37,460 nt of DNA from positions 1 through 37,460 of the forward strand of contig CALDCO010000135.1 of NCBI GenBank assembly GCA_937937185.1, given 5' to 3'. Below the pieces are notes generated by a model. That model saw only the letters and a program-made list of their open reading frames with translations. It was not told where the DNA came from and made no database searches. This document shows, one piece after another, positions 7,967-16,844 of the stretch (positions within the stretch are counted from its first letter, which is position 1; every line of letters starts with the position of its first letter). The position numbers were made by a program, and so were the translations under genes. This DNA comes from an uncultured Flavobacteriaceae bacterium (GTDB lineage: Bacteria > Bacteroidota > Bacteroidia > Flavobacteriales > Flavobacteriaceae).

Positions 7967-9289
7967 TTAACCTCTATTAAACACCTCACGCAACTGGTAA
8001 AAAATACGCTCCAAAATGGTTAATTCTTCAACAATAATTTCGGCAGTGCCCTGCATTTCTTGCTTAAAATCAATGGGTTTATTAAATGATGTATTTAAGC
8101 TTTCTAATTTTATAAATATGGTATAACTCGCTTCCCCTTGTTTTGGCACTGCAGAAATACTATTAATTGTACCTTTTAAACTGCCCCATTCCTGGTAAGG
8201 GTAATTGTTTAATTTAATAATAACTTCCTGCCCTTCTTTAACTTTTCCAGAATTTTGAGTGGGCATGGTCACTCTACCTATTATCCCTTTAATATCATTT
8301 GGAACAACGGTAAATAAAACATCACCAATTTTTACATTTTGATAGGTATTCCAAACATCGAATAAAGTGACTTTTCCATCGATAGGGCTCTTAATAACGT
8401 ATTGTTGTTCCCATGCTGTAATTTTATTTTCCAAATTTTGTTTTGCCTCTTCTAGTTTTTGATCGGTTAAAAAGGAACTACTTTGGTCTCCAATATTTGC
8501 TTGTTTTAAACTATTTTGAAGTGATAAAATGGCATTTTCGTCTGTTCTAATATTAGACTGAATAGACTCATAATTTCTTTTGGTTGCAGAATAGGTGTTT
8601 TGTTGTTTTATGTATTCATTTTCAGAAATTATTTTTTTCTTATACATTTCCTCCTGTTTCTTGAAGAGTTTTTTAGCATTTTCTAATTCAGTTTTAAACT
8701 GCTTCAGCTGGTTTTTACTGTTGTAAAGACTGTTTCTTCTTGTTTTAATCTGCAAGTTTAGATTAAAGGCGGTGTTCTTTTCAGAATTGAATTTATTGTA
8801 GTTTAAGTATTCTTGATATTGAAACCGAAACTGATTATAGGTGCTTTGTATGTCTCCAATCTTAATATTAGAGGGGAATTTTATTTTCAAAGAATCAAAA
8901 TCACTAAAATTAGGAGTGAAAGTAGAGAGTTTATTTTTTAAAAAAACAACGTCTTTATAATTTGCAGTGCTTTCAATTACTGCTAAAACCTCTTCTTTAT
9001 TTACACCATCACCAGCTTCAACAAAAATATTGGTTAGTTTTCCAGACGCTTTAGCATCAATATATGCGGGAGGGTTTTTAGAAGTAATGGTAACTTGCCC
9101 CGGAACAATATCATTATAGCTTATAAACGAAACACCAATTAATAATACCAAAACACAAATAAAAACAACAGAAATACCCCACGATATTAACCAATTAGGT
9201 GCTTGGCCAAGTATTTCTTTAACTTGGTCTGAGCGCTCGTCTAGCTCATCAATTTTTCTAGGTTCTATGATCTCTTTTTTATTGGACAT
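7967..9289 (-). CDS. HlyD family secretion/periplasmic adaptor protein
   Basis: Single N-terminal TM (WLISWGISVVFICVLVLLIGVSFISY), lipoyl-like half motifs (ASGKLTNIFVEAGDGVNKEEVLAVIES; VIKSPIDGKVTLFDVWNTYQNVKIGDVLFTVVP), long coiled coil. Confidence 0.92.
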   Translation of the reverse strand: MSNKKEIIEPRKIDELDERSDQVKEILGQAPNWLISWGISVVFICVLVLLIGVSFISYNDIVPGQVTITSKNPPAYIDAKASGKLTNIFVEAGDGVNKEEVLAVIESTANYKDVVFLKNKLSTFTPNFSDFDSLKIKFPSNIKIGDIQSTYNQFRFQYQEYLNYNKFNSEKNTAFNLNLQIKTRRNSLYNSKNQLKQFKTELENAKKLFKKQEEMYKKKIISENEYIKQQNTYSATKRNYESIQSNIRTDENAILSLQNSLKQANIGDQSSSFLTDQKLEEAKQNLENKITAWEQQYVIKSPIDGKVTLFDVWNTYQNVKIGDVLFTVVPNDIKGIIGRVTMPTQNSGKVKEGQEVIIKLNNYPYQEWGSLKGTINSISAVPKQGEASYTIFIKLESLNTSFNKPIDFKQEMQGTAEIIVEELTILERIFYQLREVFNRG

Positions 9290-9290
9290 A

Positions 9291-11495
9291 TTAATTTCCC
9301 AATTCTAATTGATTTTTAACTAAGGTGTAATACGCGCCTTTCTTCTTGGTTAGTACTTCATGAGTCCCTTTTTCTATAATTTCTCCTTTATCTAATACAA
9401 CAATCTGATCGGCGTTCTTAACCGTACTTAAACGGTGTGCTACGACCACCACCGTTTTTCCTTTGTAAAATTCTTTCAGATTTTCCATAATTACTTTTTC
9501 ATTATTAGCATCAAGCGCACTAGTGGCTTCGTCGAAAAAAAGGTATTTCGGGTTTTTATATACTGCTCTAGCAATTAAAATACGTTGTTTTTGTCCGCCA
9601 CTTACATTAATGCCTCCAGCTCCAATTTTTGTATTGTAGCCAGACGGCAATTCTTCAATAAAAGATTCAATATTCGCCACTTTAACAGCATGAGTCAATC
9701 GTTGTTTATCTATCAATCCATCAGAATCCGATTCGGTAATGTTTTTTGCAATGGTATCTGTAAATAAAAAGCCATCTTGCATAACCGATCCACAACATTT
9801 TCTCCAAAATTTGGTGCTAATGGTGTTTAAATTGGTTTGCCCAATATGGAGGTCTCCTTTATTAAAATTATAGAATTTTAATAATAATTTCACTAATGTT
9901 GTTTTGCCACTACCACTAGCACCAACAATGGCGGTGACTTTGCCTTGAGGAAACTCAAAATTTAAATTATTTAAAATAAGCGGTGCTTTTTTTCCGCCAT
10001 AGCGAAATTTACCATTCGTTATTTTTATGGTTTTATCTTTTGGTAATTCAGTTATGGCTTCTTCAAATCTGTTTTCTTCGTCTTTTTTATTGTGTATTTC
10101 AGAAAGCCGTTCAATACTTAACTTGGCATCTTGCCCAGTTTGAATAAAGGTAATGAAGTTATTTATGGGTAAGTTTAATTGCCCAATAATGTATTGAACA
10201 GAGAGCATCATACCAAGTGTTAAATTCCCTTCGATAACTGCTTTTGCAGCAATAAATGTAATTAGAATGTTTTTTAATTCATTTAAAAACCGACCCCCAG
10301 TATTTTGAGTTTGCGATAAGGCTAATCCTTTTATTGATATTTTAAATAACTTTACTTGAATGGCTTCCCATTCCCAACGCCGTCGCCGCTCTGAGCCATT
10401 TAGTTTAATCTCTTGCATTCCAGAGATAAGCTGGAATAAACTACTTTGGTTATCAGAGGATTGATCAAAACGTTTATAATCCAAATCGGCTCTTTTCTTT
10501 AAAAATAATAAGGTCCAACCAATGTATAAAAACGAACCTATAAAGAAAATGCTAAAAATAGTAAGGTTATAATAGGCTAAAACAATTCCAAAAATAATAA
10601 GATTAAAGGCAGAGAACAGGGTGTTTAAAGTCGTGGAGGATAAAAACGTTTGTATTCTATTATGGTCGTAAATGCGTTGCATAATATCTCCAGTATTTTT
10701 GGAATCAAAAAATGAAATAGGCAACCGCATTAATTTCACTAAAAAATCGGAGATTAAACTTATATTTATTCTGCTAGTCATGTGAAGTAATATCCATCCT
10801 CTAATAAGTTCTACAGAAGTTTGAGAGATAAACAACACTAGCTGGGCAATGAGTATTAGGTATACGAAATTGATGTTTTGATAATTAATTCCATAATCGA
10901 CCACTGCTTGGGTTAAAAATGGGAAAATAAGCTGTAATAAGCTGCCAACTAATAACCCAAGAATAAGCTGTAAAATGTATTTTTTATAAGGTTTGAAATA
11001 CCAGAATAAGAATTTGAAACCATACTCTTTTTTATCCTCCTCCTTAGTTTGATCAAATTCTGGTGTGGGTTCTAATAACAATAAATGACCTTTTGAATTT
11101 TCGTCTTTGCCGTGTTTTCCAACCCAGCCCTTAATAAAGTCTTCTTTAGAATATTTCACCAATCCATGCGCAGGATCGGCAACGTAAACCGTATTCTTTT
11201 TTATTTTATGTACCACTACAAAATGGCGCTGCCGCCAATGTGCAATACAGGGCAATGGGACTTCTTCAACTATCGTTTTATAATCTACGGCTACTGCTAA
11301 GGTGTGAAGCCCTATAGCTTCTGAGGCTTCTGCAATTCCCTCTAAAGAGACTCCTTCTCTTGTAATGTTTGCTTTTCTTCTCAGGAAATCTATAGAATAC
11401 GATTTTCCATAGTGTTTTGCAATCATTCTTAAACAAGTAGGACCACAATCCATTTGGTCTAATTGTTTATAAAAAGGGAAATGGGTTTTTGTCAT
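9291..11495 (-). CDS. peptidase-containing ABC transporter (C39 peptidase + TM domain + ATPase)
   Basis: C39 motif QLDQMDCGPTCLRMIAKHYGKSY, HWRQRHFVVVHKI, DPAHG; Walker A GASGSGKTT; signature VSGGQKQRILIARA; Walker B YLFFDEATSALD. Confidence 0.95.
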   Translation of the reverse strand: MTKTHFPFYKQLDQMDCGPTCLRMIAKHYGKSYSIDFLRRKANITREGVSLEGIAEASEAIGLHTLAVAVDYKTIVEEVPLPCIAHWRQRHFVVVHKIKKNTVYVADPAHGLVKYSKEDFIKGWVGKHGKDENSKGHLLLLEPTPEFDQTKEEDKKEYGFKFLFWYFKPYKKYILQLILGLLVGSLLQLIFPFLTQAVVDYGINYQNINFVYLILIAQLVLFISQTSVELIRGWILLHMTSRINISLISDFLVKLMRLPISFFDSKNTGDIMQRIYDHNRIQTFLSSTTLNTLFSAFNLIIFGIVLAYYNLTIFSIFFIGSFLYIGWTLLFLKKRADLDYKRFDQSSDNQSSLFQLISGMQEIKLNGSERRRRWEWEAIQVKLFKISIKGLALSQTQNTGGRFLNELKNILITFIAAKAVIEGNLTLGMMLSVQYIIGQLNLPINNFITFIQTGQDAKLSIERLSEIHNKKDEENRFEEAITELPKDKTIKITNGKFRYGGKKAPLILNNLNFEFPQGKVTAIVGASGSGKTTLVKLLLKFYNFNKGDLHIGQTNLNTISTKFWRKCCGSVMQDGFLFTDTIAKNITESDSDGLIDKQRLTHAVKVANIESFIEELPSGYNTKIGAGGINVSGGQKQRILIARAVYKNPKYLFFDEATSALDANNEKVIMENLKEFYKGKTVVVVAHRLSTVKNADQIVVLDKGEIIEKGTHEVLTKKKGAYYTLVKNQLELGN

Positions 11496-11529
11496 TAATT
11501 TAGTTTTTAGATTATAAAATCTAAGCCAC

Positions 11530-11537
11530 CAAAGATA
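11530..11537 (-). promoter_or_regulatory. possible -7 element (TATCTTTG) for the exporter operon
   Basis: Plus-strand CAAAGATA is TATCTTTG on the minus strand, matching TAnnTTTG, 35 nt upstream of the ABC start. Confidence 0.4.
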
Positions 11538-11553
11538 CTAGAATATTTAAACA

Positions 11554-11583
11554 AAAAAAGCAGCCTTTAAGCTGCTTTTTTTA
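11554..11583 (-). terminator. rho-independent terminator (bidirectional-looking)
   Basis: AAAAAAAGCAGC-CTTTAA-GCTGCTTTTTTT, between the PPIase stop and the ABC start. Confidence 0.85.
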
Positions 11584-11604
11584 AATGATAAGATAAACAA
11601 TAAA

Positions 11605-12726
11605 TTATTTCTTAATGCCAACCATTTCTAAATCGAAAACCAAGTTAGAATTAGGTTTTATAAGCCCTCCCGCGCCTCTTTCTCCATAGGCTAAAAAAGA
11701 AGGAATAAAGACACGTACTTTATCACCTACTTTCATGTTAAGTACCGCTTCTCTGAAACCAGGAATTAATCGCGCTCTTGAATTGTATTGTACTTCTAAA
11801 GGCGAATAAGTTCTTTTTTCGTTATAGGTATCATTGTCTTTAGCTATAGATTCCCAACTTGTATCAAACAAGGTACCATCGACTAAATATCCAGCATAAT
11901 TTACCAATACTTTATCTTGCGCAGTAGGCTGTTTTCCGTTTCCTTCTTTGGTATATATTAATACAATACCAGAAGGCATCTTTTTTACCTTGCCTTTAAG
12001 GTTTTCATTGGTTTTAATAAAATCCTCACGAGCAACATTCATTAATTCTTCCTTACGCTTTTTCTCCTTTTCTACCTCTATAAAGTGTTCATCAAATATT
12101 TTAACCGCGTTAAAAGATTTGGCTTCTTTACCTTTTCTGATAATATTTAGTTCATTAATGACTACAGGAACTTCAGGTTTGTCACCTGGGGCTTTTACAT
12201 TCGATATTTTATCTTGAATGTCTAAACCTACTACTAATTCTCCAAACACACTATGTTTATTATTTAAGTGAGGGGTTGGTACTTCAGTAATAAAAAATTG
12301 ACTACCATTAGTCGTTGGTCCAGAATTCGCCATCGATAAAATCCCAGGTTTATCATGCTTTAAGTCAGGATGAAACTCATCTTTAAAACGGTAGCCAGGA
12401 CTTCCAGTACCAGTTCCTAGAGGATCGCCACCTTGAATCATAAATTTATCTATTACGCGGTGAAATGTTAAACTGTCGTAGAATTTTTTGCCAGCATATT
12501 TTTCGTCTACTTTAGTATTGGTGCCTTCTGCTAACGAAACAAAATTCCCTACCGTTACAGGCGCTTTGTCATGATATAGTTTAGCAACCATAACACCTTG
12601 AGTGGTAATGAATTCTGCATAAATCCCGTCTTCTAAATCGGGATATTTTTCTTGACAAGAAGAACTGGTTAAACATATAAATACTGCTAAAACGAAGGTT
12701 TTAAGTGTCTGTTTTAAATTAGTCAT
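11605..12726 (-). CDS. cyclophilin-FKBP fusion peptidylprolyl isomerase, lipoprotein-like
   Basis: Lipobox-like LTSSSC. Cyclophilin part TTQGVMVAKLYHDKAPVTVGNF...FHRVIDKFMIQGGDPLGTGTG...GSQFFITEVPTPHLNNKHSVFGEL. FKBP part KVLVNYAGYLVDGTLFDTS...FREAVLNMKVGDKVRVFIPSFLAYGERG. Confidence 0.93.
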   Translation of the reverse strand: MTNLKQTLKTFVLAVFICLTSSSCQEKYPDLEDGIYAEFITTQGVMVAKLYHDKAPVTVGNFVSLAEGTNTKVDEKYAGKKFYDSLTFHRVIDKFMIQGGDPLGTGTGSPGYRFKDEFHPDLKHDKPGILSMANSGPTTNGSQFFITEVPTPHLNNKHSVFGELVVGLDIQDKISNVKAPGDKPEVPVVINELNIIRKGKEAKSFNAVKIFDEHFIEVEKEKKRKEELMNVAREDFIKTNENLKGKVKKMPSGIVLIYTKEGNGKQPTAQDKVLVNYAGYLVDGTLFDTSWESIAKDNDTYNEKRTYSPLEVQYNSRARLIPGFREAVLNMKVGDKVRVFIPSFLAYGERGAGGLIKPNSNLVFDLEMVGIKK

Positions 12727-12752
12727 TATTATTAAATTTATTGTTTTTGAAA

Positions 12753-13286
12753 TTATTTTTTGGTTATTGAATTTACAGTAACATTACATATTATAGGAAC
12801 ATTAGTTCCAATTTTATCCTCATCACCATAATATCCATAGGCTTTTTGGGAAGGAAATATAAAAGTAACCGTTTCTCCCGTTTTCATTAGTTTTATTCCT
12901 TCTCTTAACCCTACAAATAATTTTTCTTTATCTACGGTATAGTTTTGAGTTTTATTATCGTTTTTAGAGTAAATGAGATTCCCTTTTAAATCAGAAACCG
13001 AATAACTAAAGTTAACGAGATCTCCAAAGTTAGGCGTTATGGCTTCAGAATTTGGGTTAGTTATATTGTATTTATACCAAAAACCACTATTTGAATTTAT
13101 ATAAGTGGAGTCACTACCTATAAGCGTAATAATTTTATTTTTTTGTTTTTCAAAAAGCGCTTTATTTCTTACCACAGATTCATTAATGAATGACCCAGAA
13201 GATTCAGAGATTGGTCGTCTTGCTTCAGGAACTTTGCAGTTTAGTATAAATAGAGAAATAAATAATAAAATTATAATTTTAGGCAT
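12753..13286 (-). CDS. gldI: gliding motility-associated peptidyl-prolyl isomerase GldI (FKBP-type lipoprotein)
   Basis: Lipobox ISLFILNC and FKBP-like core (FGDLVNFSYSVSDLKGNLIYS...VGLREGIKLMKTGETVTFIFPSQKAYGYYGDEDKIG), in GldI-like context next to a DHH phosphoesterase. Confidence 0.85.
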   Translation of the reverse strand: MPKIIILLFISLFILNCKVPEARRPISESSGSFINESVVRNKALFEKQKNKIITLIGSDSTYINSNSGFWYKYNITNPNSEAITPNFGDLVNFSYSVSDLKGNLIYSKNDNKTQNYTVDKEKLFVGLREGIKLMKTGETVTFIFPSQKAYGYYGDEDKIGTNVPIICNVTVNSITKK

Positions 13287-14298
13287 TTTTTAAGGCGCTA
13301 TTATGAAGTGGTAATATACTAATAAATTTCTCAATAGTTGCTTCTAATGAAGTATTGCTTTTGCCTCCAGCAGCATTCGTATGGCCGCCCCCTTCAAAAT
13401 GAGCTCGAGACATTTCATTTACAGAAAAATTCCCTTTAGACCGCAAAGATATTTTAATAATATTGTTTTGTTTGTCCTCAATAAAAATAGCAGCAAGGAC
13501 GATATTATCTAGCGATAAACCATAATTTACAAAACCTTCAGTATCCCCTTTTTTATAATCAAACTGTTGTAATTCGGCTTGAGATAGTGACGTGTAAGCT
13601 GTTCTAGATTCTGAGATAATCTTTAAATTATTTAAGGCGACACCAAGCAATTGCATACGATTATAACTATTAGTGTCATAAATATGATTATGTATCAAGG
13701 CATTGTCTGCACCTTTATCTATTAAATTAGCAATAATACGGTGCGTTGTACTTGTCGTCGATCGGTATCTAAAAGAACCAGTATCTGTCATTATACCTAC
13801 ATACAAACAAGTAGCAATGTCTTTATCTATGTCATTTAAAGCGTCGATTTTATCTAAAAAATGATAAACCATTTGGCAGGTAGAACTCATAGTTACATCA
13901 CTAAACATATACTTGGCATAACCATCTGGTTGTTGATGGTGATCGATCATTATTTTTAATGCTTTACTTTGTTTTAAAACCGATTCCATACTTCCAGTTC
14001 TATGTAAAGCATTAAAATCTAAAGTAAAAATAATATCGGCCTTTTCAATTAACTCGTTGCAAACAGGCGTATCGTTTTCATGTTTTAAAATACGATGTTC
14101 TAAGGGAAGCCATTTTAAAAAATTAGGATAATCATTAGGTGCAATAATCGTTGCTTTATGATTAATTTTGAGTAAATAATGAAGGAGCCCTAATGTTGAA
14201 CCAATGGCGTCTCCATCTGGATTTTTATGAGGTACAATTACAATGTTTTTTTCACTAGAAAGCAATTGTTTTATTTCTAATAGGTCTTGTTTATTCAT
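13279..14298 (-). CDS. DHH family phosphoesterase (NrnA-like oligoribonuclease/PAP phosphatase)
   Basis: PHKNPDGDAIGSTLGL, TLDFNALHRTGSM, MIDHHQQPDGYA, YVGIMTDTGSFRYRSTT, GGGHTNAAGG. Confidence 0.95.
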   Translation of the reverse strand: MNKQDLLEIKQLLSSEKNIVIVPHKNPDGDAIGSTLGLLHYLLKINHKATIIAPNDYPNFLKWLPLEHRILKHENDTPVCNELIEKADIIFTLDFNALHRTGSMESVLKQSKALKIMIDHHQQPDGYAKYMFSDVTMSSTCQMVYHFLDKIDALNDIDKDIATCLYVGIMTDTGSFRYRSTTSTTHRIIANLIDKGADNALIHNHIYDTNSYNRMQLLGVALNNLKIISESRTAYTSLSQAELQQFDYKKGDTEGFVNYGLSLDNIVLAAIFIEDKQNNIIKISLRSKGNFSVNEMSRAHFEGGGHTNAAGGKSNTSLEATIEKFISILPLHNSALKNA

Positions 14299-14415
14299 AA
14301 GAAGCGAAGATACAATTTTTAATAATTGATTTATAATCGAATTGATTTTTGACTTCCTGTTTTATTAGCAAAATGTAAATTTTTAGCTCAAAAATAAAAA
14401 CTAAAGAAGAGTTCA

Positions 14416-14445
14416 TTGTTTATCTTAATAAATAGATTATTTTTG
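14416..14445 (+). promoter_or_regulatory. Bacteroidota-type promoter upstream of ndk
   Basis: TTG (14416-14418), 19-nt spacer, TATTTTTG (14438-14445), fitting TTG-N17-23-TAnnTTTG. Confidence 0.7.
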
Positions 14446-14465
14446 CAGGAAAATTTAAACATAAA

Positions 14466-14885
14466 ATGGCAACGAATAGAACATTTACAATGCTTAAGCC
14501 TGATGCAATAGAAAAAGGGCATGTTGGCGCAATTTTAGAAAAAATTAATGCTTCTGGATTTAGAATAGTCGCCATGAAGCTTACGCAAATGACAAGAACA
14601 GATGCTGAAGCTTTTTATGCGATCCATAAAGAACGACCGTTTTTTGGAGAATTAGTAAAATACATGACTCGCGGTCCTATTGTTGCTGCTATATTAGAAA
14701 AAGACAACGCTGTTGAAGATTTTAGAACCTTAATTGGAGCAACTAACCCTGCTGATGCTGCCGAAGGTACTATTCGTAAGTTATATGCGGCTTCTATTGG
14801 AGAAAATGCTGTTCATGGGAGTGACAGTGATGAAAATGCTGCTATTGAAGGCCGTTTTCACTTCTCGGGAAGAGAGCAATTTTAA
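14466..14885 (+). CDS. ndk: nucleoside diphosphate kinase
   Basis: [62 protein letters not shown]. Confidence 0.98.
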   Translation: MATNRTFTMLKPDAIEKGHVGAILEKINASGFRIVAMKLTQMTRTDAEAFYAIHKERPFFGELVKYMTRGPIVAAILEKDNAVEDFRTLIGATNPADAAEGTIRKLYAASIGENAVHGSDSDENAAIEGRFHFSGREQF

Positions 14886-14913
14886 GTCGAAAAAAAGTAT
14901 TACTACAACATAG

Positions 14914-14948
14914 AGCCTTTAGATTCCTAAGAAATAGAGGCTTTTTTT
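14914..14948 (+). terminator. rho-independent terminator after ndk
   Basis: AGCCTTTA/TAGAGGCT stem followed by TTTTTTT. Confidence 0.7.
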
Positions 14949-14960
14949 GTGATGTAGATT

Positions 14961-16550
14961 TTATCTTTTTAGTGTGAAATGAGAAACGAATTTATTATTT
15001 GATTTGTTTTTATCTGTATATTCAACAGAAAACCAATAATCGGAAACAGGCAATTGTTTTCCGTTGTAATTACCATCCCAGCCTGCTGAGTTGGGACCTA
15101 AATCTATTATTAATTTTCCATAACGATTATAAATAAGCAGCTTTTTAATTTCAATATCAGTACATTCTTTTCCTAGAATATTCCATCTGTCGTTAAATCC
15201 ATCTCCATTAGGAGTGAAGTATTTAGGATAATTAACCAAACACACCTCTATTATTTCTAGATTAAAAGATGTGGTATCAAAACAACCAGCGATATCTGTA
15301 TCGACTCTTAGGTATATGGTTAAAGGCGTATCTGCGTTATTAACTAGGTAGGCATTTGATGGAATTATAGGGTTTAAGCCTGTATTGGCATCATTTTGAT
15401 TAGTGTGATAGGTGACAGTTACCCCATTAGTTTGCGTGTTATCATTAGTAGTGAGATCAAAAATTTCATTTCCAGAATTATCTGTATCAAATTGCAGCAT
15501 ATCTGGAACTGGTAACGCTTCTATACGATCTGTAAGCCTTAGGGATTCCGTTTTTGTAATTGTTTTACAGCCAGATGAATAAGTGACTTCGACACTGTAA
15601 ATTTCATCAACGCTAATGCATACATTTAGCAATTGAGCTGAGGTTTCTCCATTGATAACGGTTCCATTTAAAAACCATTGATAAGTAAAATCATTTGTTA
15701 TCTCACAACCTCCAGTTTGGTTAGATGTTATGGCGTTAATCGTTGTACAATTTGAAGTGCAGTCAATAACATCGTTTGTATTGAGTGCTAAATCAAAATC
15801 TACAGGGCAAGATTTTTTTAAAGATATTTCATCAATATTTAAAAATGTTATTGAAAGCGGTCCAACTGCAGGATGAGCACCATCAATTACAATATATTGC
15901 TCTCCACCATCGGCACAAAAAGAAGCTTTAAAATCATTACAAGTATTGTATTCAAAAATATTATTGGGGTCATTAACAATTTGTGGAGTAGCTCCTATTG
16001 GTCCGTTTTGGATATCTGCTGTGATTCCATTATCATCCTCGAGATTAAATAAACCTGTCCTGTTAGAAAAATTACGATTATGAAACCAAAATATTAAATT
16101 ATTGGGAATCCCGCTGAAGAAAGAATCAGGTTCTATTACTGCAGATAAACAGTATTCTTCTCCTGCTTCCAGTTCTTCAATAAGCTTTCCTTGCATAGCT
16201 TCTAAGCCAGGTATAAAACCTACATAACCCTTACCAAAGTCACATGAAACTGGGATAATGCCGTCTATACAGTCATCATGCCAAAAATTTGGGGAGCCAC
16301 TTTCAATTCCATTTATTTTACTTGTACCATACCAGCCTTGAGCACTAGTGATATCAAACCATATTTCAGAGGGTCTGGGCGAGTTTAAACAGCCTTCAAT
16401 ATCAATGGTTTCAAAATCCCCATTTAAAACCATTTCAGGCCCACAAGTAGAATTAGGTGTTTGGGATAAAATAATATGAGGTAAAAAAAATAAAACGTAA
16501 GTAATTAGTATTACTTTCAAATGGTTAACAAATTTTATTACTTTATTCAT
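14961..16550 (-). CDS. T9SS type B sorting domain-containing (gliding motility-associated C-terminal domain) secreted protein
   Basis: Signal peptide, then CHU_C-like C-terminus: YPKYFTPNGDGFNDRWNILGKE...IYNRYGKLIIDLGPNSAGWDGNYNGKQLPVSDYWFSVEYTD. Start at the MNKVIKF Met; the ORF track start is 16562. Confidence 0.93.
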   Translation of the reverse strand: MNKVIKFVNHLKVILITYVLFFLPHIILSQTPNSTCGPEMVLNGDFETIDIEGCLNSPRPSEIWFDITSAQGWYGTSKINGIESGSPNFWHDDCIDGIIPVSCDFGKGYVGFIPGLEAMQGKLIEELEAGEEYCLSAVIEPDSFFSGIPNNLIFWFHNRNFSNRTGLFNLEDDNGITADIQNGPIGATPQIVNDPNNIFEYNTCNDFKASFCADGGEQYIVIDGAHPAVGPLSITFLNIDEISLKKSCPVDFDLALNTNDVIDCTSNCTTINAITSNQTGGCEITNDFTYQWFLNGTVINGETSAQLLNVCISVDEIYSVEVTYSSGCKTITKTESLRLTDRIEALPVPDMLQFDTDNSGNEIFDLTTNDNTQTNGVTVTYHTNQNDANTGLNPIIPSNAYLVNNADTPLTIYLRVDTDIAGCFDTTSFNLEIIEVCLVNYPKYFTPNGDGFNDRWNILGKECTDIEIKKLLIYNRYGKLIIDLGPNSAGWDGNYNGKQLPVSDYWFSVEYTDKNKSNNKFVSHFTLKR

Positions 16551-16844
16551 AATCAAAGACATTTAAATCTCTTAGTTTGAAGCATTATGAATTGGGGACT
16601 AAATGGCTGAAGGAATAAATTTTTATTTTATTGAAGTATGATCTTTAAGACATATTACCTAATCAAAGCTTCATTATACTACAAATATAGACTAAATTCA
16701 TGCAATTATATTTTAGCTAAAAGTTAAAATTTAAATATTAACGAAAAAACAGGCTTATAGGTGTTTTGTTTTGAGAAATAAATATAAAATGAGTGAAGAT
16801 CGCTAATGCGATGCGTTTCCATCGCATAGTTGCGACCATAGTTT

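Larger units (their letters stand above)
7255..7970. repeat. tandem array of HlyD 3'-end copies alternating with ~102-nt palindrome-bearing modules
   Basis: Coding-tail copies at 7255-7359, 7462-7565 and 7668-7772 match 7967-8071 of the intact HlyD gene. Period is 207, 206, then 299 bp. Intervening modules are 7360-7461, 7566-7667, 7773-7850 and 7865-7966. Confidence 0.9.

Noticed and set aside
7255-7970. CRISPR-like array of palindromic repeats
   Set aside because: Only four repeats, units of ~207-300 bp, 'spacers' are copies of the HlyD gene end, and no cas genes nearby.
7255-7970. Diversity-generating retroelement template/variable repeats
   Set aside because: No reverse transcriptase in the window, and differences are not restricted to adenine positions.
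9585-12217. Plus-strand ORFs over the exporter and PPIase genes (60, 62, 89 aa)
   Set aside because: Antisense to strongly supported CDS; no independent support.
16806-16827. ATGCGATG-CGTTTC-CATCGCAT hairpin downstream of the TlpA-like gene
   Set aside because: Good 8-bp stem but no U-tract on either strand; too weak to call a terminator or repeat.
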